Origin: Lepus europaeus
Lineage: Eukaryota; Chordata; Mammalia; Lagomorpha; Leporidae
Direction: 5' to 3'
Length of the DNA stretch: 64,000 bases
NCBI RefSeq assembly: GCF_033115175.1
Contig: NC_084827.1
Coordinates: 124,031,701 to 124,095,700, forward strand
In this document: positions 34,534 to 45,574 of the stretch, piece after piece
Layout: each line of letters begins with the position of its first letter
Numbering within the stretch: the first letter of the stretch is position 1
Made by a program: the position numbers and the translations under genes
Notes under the pieces: generated by a model
Databases searched by the model: none
Told to the model about the DNA's origin: nothing
What the model saw: only the letters and a program-made list of their open reading frames with translations

Positions 34534-34550
34534 GCGGCCGAGGTAAGGCG
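34534..34550 (+). other. UBE2E3: Candidate splice donor of UBE2E3 non-coding exon 1
   Basis: The sequence GCCGAG|GTAAGG, with GT at 34543-34544, is a near-ideal donor at the 3' side of the pyrimidine-rich, G+C-rich block. A 5' UTR exon ending at 34542 could join the acceptor at 35614-35615, removing an intron of about 1.07 kb. The exon's 5' limit is unknown. Other donors in the island are possible, so this is an inference from splice consensus and gene layout. Confidence 0.55.
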
Positions 34551-34598
34551 GCGGGGCCGGGGGGCCGCGTGGGGGGCGGCCGGGGCGGCGGCGGCGGT

Positions 34599-34619
34599 GG
34601 GGGAGGGGGCGGGGGCGGG
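34599..34619 (+). promoter_or_regulatory. G-quadruplex candidate
   Basis: Four G-runs (5, 5, 5 and 3) separated by single bases (A, C, C), just 3' of the candidate exon 1 donor. Very short loops favour a stable parallel quadruplex on the + strand. Confidence 0.75.
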
Positions 34620-34770
34620 CAGCTTTGTTCGCGCCGGGCGCCCGCGCCGCCGGTGTCCGCGAGCCGCGGCGGGGCCGGCCGGGCCGCTCGCATCACTTGG
34701 CGCCCGGCGCGGCGAGCGCTGCCCGCGGCCCCCGCGCGGCCCTCCCCACAAAGGGCCGCGGAGCTGCGTG

Positions 34771-34798
<28 letters not shown>
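34771..34798 (+). repeat. (GCC)9 trinucleotide tract
   Basis: Nine GCC units in the presumed first intron or first exon of UBE2E3. Confidence 0.9.
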
Positions 34799-34801
<3 letters not shown>

Positions 34802-34925
34802 CCGGCTCGCCTCGGCGGGCGCGGAAATTTGTTGCACTTCTTGGGGCTTTGTTTGTTTGTTTGTTTTGCCTCTGGGCTTTTTTTTTTTTTTTACCCCCCC
34901 TCCTCTTCTCATTATTTTGGACAAA

Positions 34926-35042
34926 ATGTCGGTCCGTGATGTAAAAATTGAGCGAGGGACCTCGGTGGCATTGGGAGCTTTGCAGAAGGTGCAGTTTGGA
35001 TTCTGCTCTTCCCAGGATGGCAGCTCGGTCTTGGCCGGCTGA
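34926..35042 (+). other. Short open frame (38 codons), possible uORF in an alternative first exon
   Basis: The ATG at 34926 sits in a good context (AAAATGT, A at -3) and the frame closes with TGA at 35040-35042. It lies between the candidate donor and coding exon 1, so it is intronic in the simplest model. It could be an upstream ORF only if some transcripts start or continue through here. No similarity recognised. Confidence 0.25.
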
Positions 35043-35615
35043 GTCTTCGCTGCTGGCCGTGGAGGCGGCTGGAGCAGCTCGTTAGTTGATTTTTAAAATT
35101 TTTTAAGTGTAGTGTTTGAAGGCTTTACGTGCACAGAGGAGGAGGGGGGGATCGCCACGTTAAATAAGCATATGGGCGATTAACAGGGTATGTTTTCCTC
35201 TCGGGAGGGGAATTTGGTGGCTTTGACCAATGTCAGTGTGTAAATATTTAGACGTTATTAGTGACTTTTTCACATTTTTCAGCGAGATCTGTTATTTACA
35301 GCGTGTCATATGTTAAGTTCCCTGGCAAATCTGTCTCATGCCTTCTGAGAAAGTAGACAATTGATAGATTGTCCAAGGGGCTGGGGGAAAAATGTGAGTG
35401 GGTTTTCTAACTTGAGTCCGATCAGTCCCTGCGTGCTGGCGTTGAGAGACACACATCACCTCCCCTGTAACCTTGGTGCACGGTGAGATAAGTGTGAACC
35501 CTCCTGGCGCTTTTTCATTAAAATACCATTTTAGGGGGTCTCCCAGGAGGAGAGAATGCTGCTGGTTTATTTCCTAGAGCTAACCTTTCCTTCCCCTCCC
35601 TCTCTCTCTCAAAAG
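35043..35615. other. UBE2E3: Intron 1 distal part
   Basis: Unique sequence ending in a pyrimidine tract 'ccctccctctctctctcaaaag', a good branch/acceptor context for the exon at 35616. Confidence 0.6.
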
Positions 35616-35834
35616 TTTTCCAAGAGGTCACTTCACCAAGATGTCCAGTGATAGGCAGAGGTCCGACGATGAGAGCCCCAGCACCAGCAGTGGCAGTTCA
35701 GATGCGGACCAGAGAGACCCAGCCGCTCCAGAGCCTGAGGAACAAGAAGAAAGAAAACCTTCTGCCACCCAGCAGAAGAAGAACACCAAACTCTCTAGCA
35801 AAACCACTGCTAAGTTATCCACTAGTGCTAAAAG
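35616..35834 (+). CDS. UBE2E3: UBE2E3 first coding exon (ubiquitin-conjugating enzyme E2 E3, N-terminal extension)
   Basis: UBE2E3 is an E2 enzyme that takes ubiquitin from E1 as a thioester and passes it to substrates with RING or HECT E3 ligases. Members of the UBE2E class are imported into the nucleus by importin-11 when charged. Acceptor AG at 35614-35615, 25 bases of 5' UTR, ATG at 35641 (context ACCAAGATGT), donor GT at 35835-35836. It encodes residues 1-64 plus two bases of codon 65. MSSDRQRSDDESPSTSSGSS opens a serine-rich acidic stretch, then a proline/glutamate segment, a Q-K-K patch and a K/S/T-rich end finishing STSAKR. This N-terminal extension matches UBE2E3 in length and sequence and differs from UBE2E1 and UBE2E2. 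Reading past the donor hits TAA at once. No frameshift is seen. Confidence 0.97.
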
Positions 35835-37626
35835 GTAATGTGTAAACCGAGGGCGAGGGCACCCTCCGGCTGTCTTACAAATGGTCTGCTGCTTCTGTTG
35901 GTTTTACACGCTACTGATAGTTGAGAAATACTTCACGACCAATTGGATTTGTACCTGAATGAGATGTCATTCTTCAGGAGGTGGTCGGATGAGCGACCTT
36001 GCTAGAACTGTACTTTTAAGCAAACTTACTGTGTACTCTGGTAACCTCAGTGAGGACGTCCTTGATTGGAGATTGGACTAGCGTTCTGACAGATTAAGGA
36101 GTTGGCAGGGAGAATTTGGTGGACCCAGATGAGGTGGTACACAGGGGATGTTTCCTGTTGTGGGTCATACCTTCTATGGTGGAATTGATCAGCAGTGCTC
36201 CCCTTTCTGCAGCTGAATGACCAGAAATGATCACGTTGGATGGGAAACTTATAAATCCCAGGCCTTGGCTATGTATTTGAAAGCAGATTGAAAATTATGC
36301 CCTGAATCGCCTTCACTTTTTCAAACAAGACTTTTACTTCTGCATCAAGGGTATAACTTTTGGTAGTTAAATGATGGTTATCCCCCTTCATCTTGTGAAG
36401 GCAAATGCAATCGAAAAGTAGCCATTTGCATTTCAGGTGTCAGTTGATAATTGGAAACTTTCATTGTCTTTGAAATTGTCATTGACTCCTCACTCAAACG
36501 CCTAGGTGTGCTTGACACACTAATATTCAACAGCAGGAGAAACATATTTTGTTGGGTGTAAGTGAAAGATCATTTGTTTCTTGTTGATTTCTATTTTCTG
36601 TGAGGGGAAAACGCTGATTCTGTCAGCGAGACTCCGTCGGTAGCAGTAGTGGAGTGCCTTGTGGAACTGTAATTACACGTAAAATGTGTCTGCAGTATTA
36701 ACCAGCAGTGACATTTTGATTTTTTGTTGTTGTTGACTACAACTAAAAGAAAAAGAAAATGCAAAAGCTGATCAAGTAACTGCATTTTATAGTGTTTCAG
36801 AAATACTGGTTTTTAATGGATTTACACCTTTATTATATCAGTAACCAGGTATTAATAACTTGAGAATGTTTTATCAAATAGCTTCAATCTTGGATGTAAT
36901 TTAAATCCGCAATTTGTTGTAGTCTTGGATAATATATTAAACACATTTTAAGTTTTGAAAGAGTCTTAAATTTGAAGAAAATCAGGGAACTACTTTTTGC
37001 CCTGCTTTTAACTCAAGGCTATATATCTTATCCTCCCCCACATCCCCAAATTCATTAAATTTCAATGCTCTAAGATCAGGGAAAACAAATGGTTAAATAA
37101 GAATGCCAAATAGTCTTTGGAAGTTTTTCACTGGTAAAGATATTTGTACATTTTAAACTTTTTTGGGGACAGATAAAATATTGTCAGAACTATTAATGTA
37201 TTTCTGCAGTAGCTTGTTCATTTTTACCGCAGTAAAAGTGACTCGAAGTCATTGTCAAATATTCTAGTGCTTTCCCTCCTCCCTTTTTTCTCATTTGCAT
37301 ATAAGCTTGAAAAGAGAATTTCTTTGGTAAAAAGTGTTTTAAAATAGATTTCATATCCTTTCCTGACTGCTAGTGGAAGACTATTTCTCAAATCAGGTGT
37401 AAATGACTTACTTATTTACAGTAGCAAGTGAGAAAAAAAGCTGCAAAGTTTCTGTTCAGGGATTTGGGTTATGCCTCTGAGAACAAAGAGGAAGCAGCCA
37501 TGTTAGCATTACTGAAGGCAAAGCCAGCCTTGCATTTAACTGCATGGTGGTAGAGGGCAGTGTAATTCCCCGGTTATTCTGTAGACTATCTCAAATCCTT
37601 TTTGTCTGTTCTCATTTCACTAACAG
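35835..37626 (+). other. UBE2E3: UBE2E3 intron between first and second coding exons
   Basis: GT...AG intron of 1.79 kb, phase 2, without SINE or LINE insertions. It starts GTAATG and ends with 'cattt cac taacag'. I see no additional exon in it. Confidence 0.88.
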
Positions 37627-37677
37627 AATTCAGAAGGAGCTAGCTGAAATAACCCTTGATCCTCCTCCTAATTGTAG
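37627..37677 (+). CDS. UBE2E3: UBE2E3 second coding exon (start of the UBC domain)
   Basis: A 51-base exon between acceptor AG (37625-37626) and donor GTAAG (37678). Joined in phase to the previous exon it completes Arg65 and encodes IQKELAEITLDPPPNC, then the first two bases (AG) of a serine codon. This is helix 1 and the beginning of the beta-sheet of the UBC fold, identical as far as read to the expected UBE2E3 sequence. The HPN motif, the active-site cysteine and the E3-contact loops lie in later exons that are not in this window. A UBE2E3 protein has about 207 residues, so the window encodes roughly 40 percent of it. Confidence 0.96.
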
Positions 37678-38804
37678 GTAAGAAAGGAATTTTGTTTTTA
37701 TTTCAAATTGTGGACAAATAGCAAGAGATTAATATATCATCCTCAGATATGTGTGCAGCAGAAAAGGCTACATTTGCTTCTTAACAGCTTCGCAAGTGCA
37801 TTCAACAAAAATTATTTAAGGTGAATTATGAAATTGGAATGGGAAAATACTTTTTAGCTTGTGTCTTATGTTGTGGACTTAGGACTGCCGATTTTGTGCT
37901 GCTTAGATTAGTATGAGTGGATGGTGCTGTTATTTGATCCTGTTGTATTTCTGTAGACTGTTTATTCAGAATCAGGAGTATATTGCAGAAACTTCTAAAA
38001 TTTTATTTAACTTTAAAGTTACTGCTTGTGTGAAATTTGAATTGACCTGCCAAATTTAGAAATTGCTGAATGTGGTGTTACAAAATGTAAATGCAATAGT
38101 TGTTTCTGTTTGATTTATTCAGTAACTTGCCTTAAGGACAAATTTTATGTGCTAAGTTAATGGTTTTAGTTGTTTCTAGAGAATGCATTGTTGGAATTAT
38201 TTACATTTTAAGCAAATGTCTTGATTACTGGGGAAAATTTTTAGTAAGCAGTAAATGAATTGGAATTAAAGAATTCATTTCAGTGGAACTCAGAAATAAT
38301 TTAGAAATATTTAGATTAATTTAGTTGGTATAAAGTGCATTAAAAGTAGCTGGTTGATAATTTTTTCCCAACGTATATATTTTTTCATTTCATGTTACAT
38401 AGTGCTCTGTTTGTTTTTTTTACAATGACTGCATTAATCAAATTTGGAACACAGTATTATAGGTAATTTGCATATGGAGATGTGTCCAAGAATGACAGTG
38501 GCTGCTAGAAATCAGGGAGTGTAACTGGTTTGGAATGAAAATGTTTTAAGTGTCCAACCTGTGTTTTTGCTACAGGTTGTATTCACTTGTGATGATCAGA
38601 TCTGTTTCTGAAGTCTACTTTAGATATAATAGGGTATAATCCAGTTGCTTCTTACTGTGTTTGTTAACTAGATCCTCAGATAAGATAATCTGATCCTGAT
38701 TTATCCAGTGAATTAACAGTTTTGCTTATATTTGTAATCACAGTAATTTCAGATCAAGAAGGAAACATAAATGTTACCAGGTTTAAACAGAAAGTGGTAT
38801 GTCA

Positions 38805-39110
38805 GATCTCAGAAGTGCTGTGCTTTACCATAATGTAGTCACTAGCCACATCTGGCTGTTGACCACTTTAGTTGTGGCTAGTCCAAAATGACATGTGCTG
38901 TAAGTCTGAAATATACATCAGGTTTTGAAAAGTTAACACAGGAAAAAAGTGTAAAATATTTTTTGAAAACCTATTACATGCTTAGATGATAATGTTTGGG
39001 ATATGTTCGGTTATATTTTATTGAGTTTTTTTTTTACCATTTTAATGTGGTTATTAGAAAATTTAAAATTACGAATGTGGCTTGCATTATATTTCTGTTT
39101 AACAACACGG
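38805..39110 (+). mobile_element. DNA transposon fossil (non-autonomous, hAT-like)
   Basis: 'tagtcactagccacatctgg', 'tagttgtggctagtccaaaa', 'gtgctgtaagtctgaaatat' and, at the right end, 'gaatgtggcttgcattatat'. The repeated GTGGCTAG/TAGCCAC words at both ends suggest an old inverted-repeat DNA element. Family not fixed. Confidence 0.5.
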
Positions 39111-41292
39111 CTTTGGAGAATAAGTAAATCAAAGTATTTCCTTCCAGCCTTCTAAATGATATGTCAAATGTGCAGCCATTTAGGAAGGTCATGTTAAATT
39201 TGCTCCCTGGAAGAAACACTTAACTTGCAGAGTGTATTCTAATATTTCTCAGTATTAAAGATATATCAGTTCAAAACTCTTAAATGTTTTAAAATTTCAT
39301 GTAAGATCAGATATTCTTAAAGATTTCTGTTGACTTTCTGCAAAGAAAGCAAACTGGTAAAAGGTTGTGTATCTGGAGAGCTCAGTAAGTAGGTAGACAT
39401 GTGTTGAGTGCCCCCTGAGCAGTAGCCTGGTGTTGCAGTGGCTAAAGAAGTCTGCTTTATATGTTTAACTCAGAAATGGTTCCACAAGGTCACTGAAGAT
39501 TATTTTAGAAATAAGAATGTGTGAGATAAAAAGCTTTCCTTGTCTTCTATTTTTCTCTTCGTATACCAGATTTCATTCACCTCCATGAAAGAGTGTTTCA
39601 CATTTAATAATGAGACTAGCAAAATAGCAAAACTTTGGGCTTGCTTGGGCACAGTAACATGGAATCTCTCATTTCTTCTTTCTTTGTCACAAACCTATAA
39701 TGATTTTCAGCTGTTGTAGATCACATCTTTCATTTCACTCTCAAGTTCTTTTAATATAGGAGTTTCTTTGGCTTTGTAATTAAAAAAAAAATGAAGCATA
39801 ATAAATAAGTCAGTAGAAAATAAGAAACGTTGTCTGTTACTACTTTGGGGACAGTCTACTTCCATATGCCTCACGTGTAGCATATCCAAATATTCTGTGT
39901 GTCTTCAGATTCTTTGGGTGGAAGAAGGCCTAGTCATTGACCTTGAAGAGAAATTTGGAAGATTAAGTGTTTACTGGAGGCATTTTTGAGTTTTGACAGA
40001 TAAGTCTGCATTTGTTGTAGTTTTGCCTTCATGTCAGGTCTCTGGCAGATAGTAGTGTTAACGTTCTTTTAATTCACAGATGCATAAATAGAATTTTCAC
40101 TTTATGATGATTATATGGCTTAAATTTATTTATGCTGTAATTAAAAATGTGATTTTATATTCATAAATCCTAAAATGTATGAACTCATATTGTCTGAGCT
40201 CTATGAAACTTAATAATTCCAACTTTTCATGTGTAGTTATTTAATCAGAATTCCATTATGGTTTTGAATTTGATTTTTACAAGCTTGTCAATGTGCATGA
40301 CAGATTTAATGTTTCCTTGGGGAAGAAATGTAAAGTATACATTCAGGAAAAAGTTGAATGAAATATAAGAAAGCTCAACAAAACCAAAGTTTTTCAGACT
40401 AGGGAAATTTCTCTTAAATCTCTTCCTTTAGTATATTTTAAAATTGTTATATAGTTGTATCTGATATATAAGATCTATCCAGAGTTATCTTAGGATAGAT
40501 TTAATTGTTGAATTAAGTGTATGGCTTTAAATATGGTGGAATATATTTTGAGAGTACTGATTTTTTTTTCCCCTCATCGTGTAGGAGGTTGATAAAGATG
40601 TTATTTCCAGTGATCTGCTGGACCATGGTTGAGAGCACCCTAAATATAGGAATACAGTATTTTTTGGTTTAAATTTATACTCTACATACTGTATTTTAGA
40701 TGAAGATATAAATAAATAATAACACCAGTGAGAGTGAAGGAAAGTTATTTTACAGGCATTTCCCTGTTTGGAGAGAACATTGTCAACTTGACTTACTTAT
40801 GCATTATTAGAACATTTATATTCCATGTTTCCCAAAGGGTATCCTTGCACTCTCATAGTTACCACTTGTACAGTTAAAGTATAGAAAGGTACTGGGCTCT
40901 AACTTACCCTAAATGTCTTTCCATATATGAAAAAGTACAAATACACTCTTATAATATTCTTTAATATGTTTAGATTGAATTTATGTTAAAGTAGATGCTT
41001 AACGGTATATGTAAATTTTTGGTTGTGGGAAAGGCCTTATTGGCATAGGTGTTAGCTGTGTTAATAGTATTAATAATATGTTGACTATCAGGACCTGATC
41101 AGGTATAATACTTGCATATTTTGCTAACTTCTTAAAAAAAAAAAACAGTCACAAAAAGAAAAGCTGTTAAATTCTAACCAGAGGTTTGCAAGGCTTAGGT
41201 GGCTCGTAAGCGTAATTGTCCGAGGATGAACTCTGCCTCCTTCTGAGGGTTGTCCCCACCTTCTGTCATTTTCTAGGATATGCTTGGATTTT

Positions 41293-41455
41293 GCTACTTA
41301 AGGGGTGATCTGCAGACCAGCAGCTTGTGGGTGAGAGTGTTAGACATGCAGAATGTTGCTTCCCCCTAATACACAAGTACTGAATCAGAACCTAATTTTA
41401 ACAAGATTCTCAGCTTCATTGTACATACAGCAAGGTTTGAAAGGCACTGGTAGTG
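41293..41455 (+). mobile_element. MER5-type hAT element
   Basis: 'gtgatctgcagaccagcagc', 'tgcagaatgttgcttccccc', 'gtactgaatcagaacctaat' and 'aggtttgaaaggcactg' are in MER5 order. Confidence 0.7.
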
Positions 41456-41640
41456 TAGCAAGACTGCCTGGGTTCAGATTGTTCTGCTGCTTGCTGCTAC
41501 CCTGGCTACCTTAGATAATTTGAATATTTTTGTCTCTCAGTTCCCTCAGCTATAAAATGGAGATTTAGAAGATCTCCCCTTAATAGGGTTGTTGTGAGGA
41601 TTAAATGAATTACTATGTTTAAAGTTTTGTAACAGTATAA
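41456..41640 (+). mobile_element. MIR element
   Basis: 'actgcctgggttcagattgt', 'tcagttccctcagctataaa' and 'agggttgttgtgaggattaa' are a clear sense MIR. Confidence 0.85.
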
Positions 41641-42168
41641 ATTGGGTCACTAAAGTGGCCACAGCATGAAATAAAAGTAGAAGAATCAGTTTAGCAGCAT
41701 GCCATCACTCTTGCTGGCATTTTCTCCAGTGCATCAACATCCCTTTATAGGAATAATTCCATCTTAATCAGTTCACCACCTAATTATTGAGAACATATCA
41801 AGTAGTTTGTTTTTTTTAATGTTGATAAAATCAGTTTCTTGGAACTTGAGGGAAAAGGAAAATAAAACTAAAAAGATTGGTCATAGCTGGACAAAATACT
41901 ATATCCCTTTTGAAGGAATATGCATAAGATAAATGATACTTAATTCAGTAGAGAATGTTATGACTATCCAGTATAGCATAATAAAAACATTATTAGGTAG
42001 GAGGTAGCTGTTATTTTCCCTTTTTAAAAATATTCCATTATAGGAATTAATGAGTTTACTAAGAAGGGGATTATGTAAATATTTGTAAAATTCAGATTCT
42101 GAATGATACAGTTTACCAGTTGCTTAAATGGAGCATCCTTGTGTCTGTGATCTAAAGGTTTTTAGGGC

Positions 42169-42464
42169 TTTTTTTTTTTTTTTTCTTTATTTGAAAAGCA
42201 AAGAGACACCAATTTCTCATTCATTGGTTCATTCCCCAGATTCCCTCAATAATCGTGGCTGTGCCAGGCTAAAGCCAGGAGCCCAGAACTTCATCCCAGT
42301 CTCCCATATGGGTGGCAGGGACCTAAGTACTTGAGCCATCATCTGCTGCCTTTCAGGTTATGCGTTAGCTGGAGTTGAGAGCAGAGAGATTAGAACCCAG
42401 GTGCTTAGATAGGAGATGTGTGTATTCTAAATGGTGTCTTGACTGCTGCACAAAATGCTTGCCT
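42169..42464 (-). mobile_element. CSINE, older copy (intron 3, antisense)
   Basis: Poly(T) of 16, 'ctttatttgaaaagcaaag', 'gccatcatctgctgcctttc', with a decayed end near 'gctgcacaaaatgcttgcc'. It is the first SINE after 9.6 kb without any. Confidence 0.85.
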
Positions 42465-42843
42465 ATCATAGATCTTGAAAGATAATTCTTACCTGGCTTA
42501 TGAAGGCAGGTAATATAATGGAATTAACATGTAATATCTCCTTAGTTTTGTTGGTTGCTTATACAGTACTTGATTTTAAGCCCTCCCACATATAGCTAGG
42601 TTGCTTTTTATTTTTTACTTACATATTCATTTGTTTTATTGTTTTACTTACATTGGATAACATGAAAGCACTTTAATTTATAAAACAAAGTTGTCTGATT
42701 AATTATGTAGTCCTTTTATTTTTAACTCTTAAAAGAATTCTGGAGTCCTGTCTATGTAAAATTTCAATATTAATTGGAAACTTGAATTTTAAACAGATAT
42801 AGAACTACTCTGATTGAAAGTTTTGTTTTGTTTTGTGTTTTGA

Positions 42844-43148
42844 GTTATTTATTTATTTAAAAGTCAGGATTACAATGAGAGAGGGAGAGACAAGAGTGAG
42901 ATCTCCCTTCTGCTGGTTCACTCCCCCCATGGCCATAATAGCAGGGACTGGCCCACAGTAAAGCCAGGAGCTTCTTCCAGATCTCCTGTGTGGGTGCAGG
43001 GGCCCAAGGACTTGGGCCATTCTATGCTACTCTCCCAGGAGCATTAGTAGGGAGCCGAATTGGAAATGGAATAGCCGGGACTTAAACTGGTACCCATTTG
43101 GGATGCTGGCGCTACAGAAGGCAGCTCAGTGCCATAGCTCTGCCCCTT
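42844..43148 (-). mobile_element. CSINE (intron 3, antisense)
   Basis: 'gttatttatttatttaaaag', GA tract, body, ending 'cagtgccatagctctgcccc'. The flanks TTGAAAGTTTTGTTTT (42817) and TTGAAAGTGTGTTTT (43148) look like a decayed target duplication. Confidence 0.87.
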
Positions 43149-43332
43149 GAAAGTGTGTTTTATCCCATGGTGCTTTGGTTATCTGCTGATGGATGAGTTT
43201 TATTGTTAGTTATATTATTTATTAATAAATTTAATTTTGGCATACACCTCAAAAATTATGAGAATTTTCTGGCGACTTGGGCATTACTGAGAATTTTAAG
43301 TTGTGAATGATCAAAGCAAATTAATTTTTTTA

Positions 43333-43650
43333 AAGGGTTATTTATTTATTTTGAAAGAGTTACAGAGAGAGAGGGAGAGATAGAGAGAGATCTTTCCTTT
43401 GCTGGTTCACTCCCCAGATGACTACAACAGCCAGTGCTGGGCCATGTCAAAGCCAAGAGCTAGGAGTTTCATGCAGGCCTACCATGTGGGTTGCAGGTGC
43501 CCAAACACCTGGGCCATCCTCTGCTGCTTTTCTCAGGCCATTACCAGGGAGCTGAATCAGAAGTGGAGCAACCAGACACCAACCTGCGCCTGTATGAGAT
43601 GCCAGTATTGCTGGTGAAAGCTTTACTCACTGTGCCACAACACTAGCACC
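43333..43650 (-). mobile_element. CSINE (intron 3, antisense)
   Basis: 'aagggttatttatttatttt', GA tract, body, ending 'gtgccacaacactagcacc'. Confidence 0.87.
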
Positions 43651-43899
43651 TGATATTTTATTTTTCATTAAGCTAATAGTCACTTCAACACAGCTGTAAT
43701 ACAGTAGGTTGCTAATTACTTGTGTACCTTCTGCAAGTTGAGTGTATGTGTAGGAAGAAATTGTCTTATTCATTTGTGTCTCTTGCTTCACCTGCTACTT
43801 TGCATGGGAAGATTTGCTAAATTAATAAACAGAAATTTCAAGCAAAGCAGTCATTTTGGATTGGAGAAAATTTATTAAATACTCCATCTATTTTTGACC

Positions 43900-44538
43900 T
43901 AAAATTTTTTTTTAAACTTAAAAGGCAGAGAGATAACTCTTTTTTTTTTTTTTTACAATTTTATTTATTTTATTTGAGAGGTAGAGTTACAGACAGGGAG
44001 AGAGAGAGAGAGAGAAAGGTCCTCCTTCCTCTGGTTCACTCCCCAGATGGCCGCCACAGCCGACACTGTGCCGATCCAAAGCCAGGAGCCAAGTACTTCT
44101 TCCTGGTCTCCCATGCGGGCCCAAGGACTTGGGCCACCTTCTACCTGCTTTTCCAGGCCATAGTAGAGAGCTGGACTGGAAGAGGGGCAGCCAGGACAAG
44201 AATCGGCACCCATGTAGGATGCCGGTGCCGCAGGCAGAGGATTATCCTGCACCATGGCGCCGGCCCTGAGAGATAACTATTTCATCCATTGGTTTGCTTC
44301 CCAAAAAACTGTAGTATCTGGGCTGGACCAGGATGAAGCAAGGAGCTTATAACTCATTCTGGGTCTCCTTTTGGGTGGCAGGGATTCAAGTACTTGAACC
44401 ATCACCTGCTGGCTCCCAGGGTACATAAAAGTAGGAAGCTGAGATCAGGAGCAGAGCTGTGACTCAACCAGGCATTCTGATATGGGATGTGGGAATCCCA
44501 AAGGGTATCTTAATTGATGTTTGAAATCCCTGCTCCTG
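43900..44538 (-). mobile_element. CSINE, older copy, interrupted by a younger SINE
   Basis: T-rich tail and 'aaaaggcagagagataact' at 43900-43938. The body resumes at 44279 with 'atttcatccattggtttgct' and runs to a decayed head near 44538. The element between is the nested SINE at 43939. Confidence 0.8.
43939..44267 (-). mobile_element. CSINE, nested, with 11-bp target duplication
   Basis: Full-length copy from a T-run to 'accatggcgccggccct'. Perfect flanks GAGAGATAACT at 43928-43938 and 44268-44278. Confidence 0.93.
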
Positions 44539-44544
44539 TTTCTT

Positions 44545-44590
44545 TATACTGCTAAATACCCTACAGTGCATAGGACAGCTACCCACATCA
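44545..44590 (+). repeat. Isolated MER20-like piece, identical to part of the copy at 45575
   Basis: 46 bases identical to 45680-45725, from TATACTGCTAAATACC to CAGCTACCCACATCA. It has no recognisable MER20 flanks and sits right after the 5' end of an old SINE. Confidence 0.7.
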
Positions 44591-45217
44591 TAATTAGGAT
44601 ATTTATTATGATTAGTTAAAGATTATTTAGCTAATATTTTTATTTACTTCTAAAAGGAATTGATCACAATATTCCTAATTATTTTCGCCATATGTGAGTA
44701 CTGGTGTGGCAGAGGGAGTCAATACTGTTTTGTGACTAAAAACATTTTTCAAAGGAATGACTAATTGAAAACAATATTCTTACTCCCAGAAAGGCTACAT
44801 TTTTATTAGGGACCTATTAAGTTCAGTGCAGATAATGTAATTAGAAAATAGTGTATGATTTTAAAGCAGTTATATGGTTATTTTGCATTTACATGCTGCA
44901 AACTACTGTCTACCATTTCTGTAGGTAACCAGTTGATCCTGTCTTCACTCCTTGAGTTGCTTAAGAACAAATGGAAATGTTAGTTATCAGGAAAATCAGC
45001 AAGTCTTGTTTATAGCATAAGGGCATTCAGATTGAGAATGGAGAACTTGATCTTTTTTCTTCTTCCTTCCTACATAAAAACATAATGAAAAGCACTTACA
45101 GATTTAGAGAAATAGTGATTTTTCTACTGCTTGTGAGAGGGAAGTAAGTATACTTAGACATTTTATTAGAATCCAGATGAACCATTTTTAAACTTTAGAT
45201 CTTTTGCATTTATCTTT

Positions 45218-45544
45218 TTTTAAGATTTATTTATTTATTTGAAAGTCAGAGTTACACAGAGAGAAGGAGAGGCAGAGAGAGAGAGAAAGAGAGAGAGAGA
45301 GAGGTCTTCCATCCATTGGTTCACTCCCCAATTGGCCTTAACGGCCACAGCTGTGCTGATTGTGAGCCAGGAGCTTCTTCCTGGTCTCCCATGCAGGTGC
45401 AAGGACCCAAGGCCTTGGGCCATCTTCTACTGCTTTCCCAGACCATAGCAGAGAGCTGGATCGGAAGTGGAGCATTTAAACCAGTGCCCATATGGGATGC
45501 CGGCACCTCTGTGGCTTTACCCACTATGTCACAGCACCAGCCCC
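45218..45544 (-). mobile_element. CSINE (intron 3, antisense) with target duplication
   Basis: 'aagatttatttatttatttg' to 'atgtcacagcaccagcccc'. The flanks TTGCATTTATCTTT (45204-45217) and TTGCATCTATCTTT (45545-45558) differ at one base. Confidence 0.92.
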
Positions 45545-45574
45545 TTGCATCTATCTTTAATCTTTTCTTTTTAT

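Larger units (their letters stand above)
33640..35050 (+). promoter_or_regulatory. UBE2E3: CpG island promoter of UBE2E3
   Basis: A 1.4-kb block of very high G+C and CpG content in an otherwise AT-rich, CpG-poor window, directly upstream of the UBE2E3 start codon. It has many GGGCGG-type (SP-factor) boxes, no obvious TATA box, CGG/CCG triplet runs (34204-34223, 34581-34598 and 34771-34798), pyrimidine runs (34416-34452, 34481-34501) and a G4 candidate. This is typical of a ubiquitously expressed gene with dispersed start sites. The exact transcription start cannot be read from sequence. The long open frames on both strands here are a by-product of stop-codon scarcity. Confidence 0.88.

Noticed and set aside
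34024..34944. 306-codon + strand frame
   Set aside because: Same CpG-island artefact. It crosses the candidate splice donor and ends in homopolymer-encoded Phe/Leu runs.
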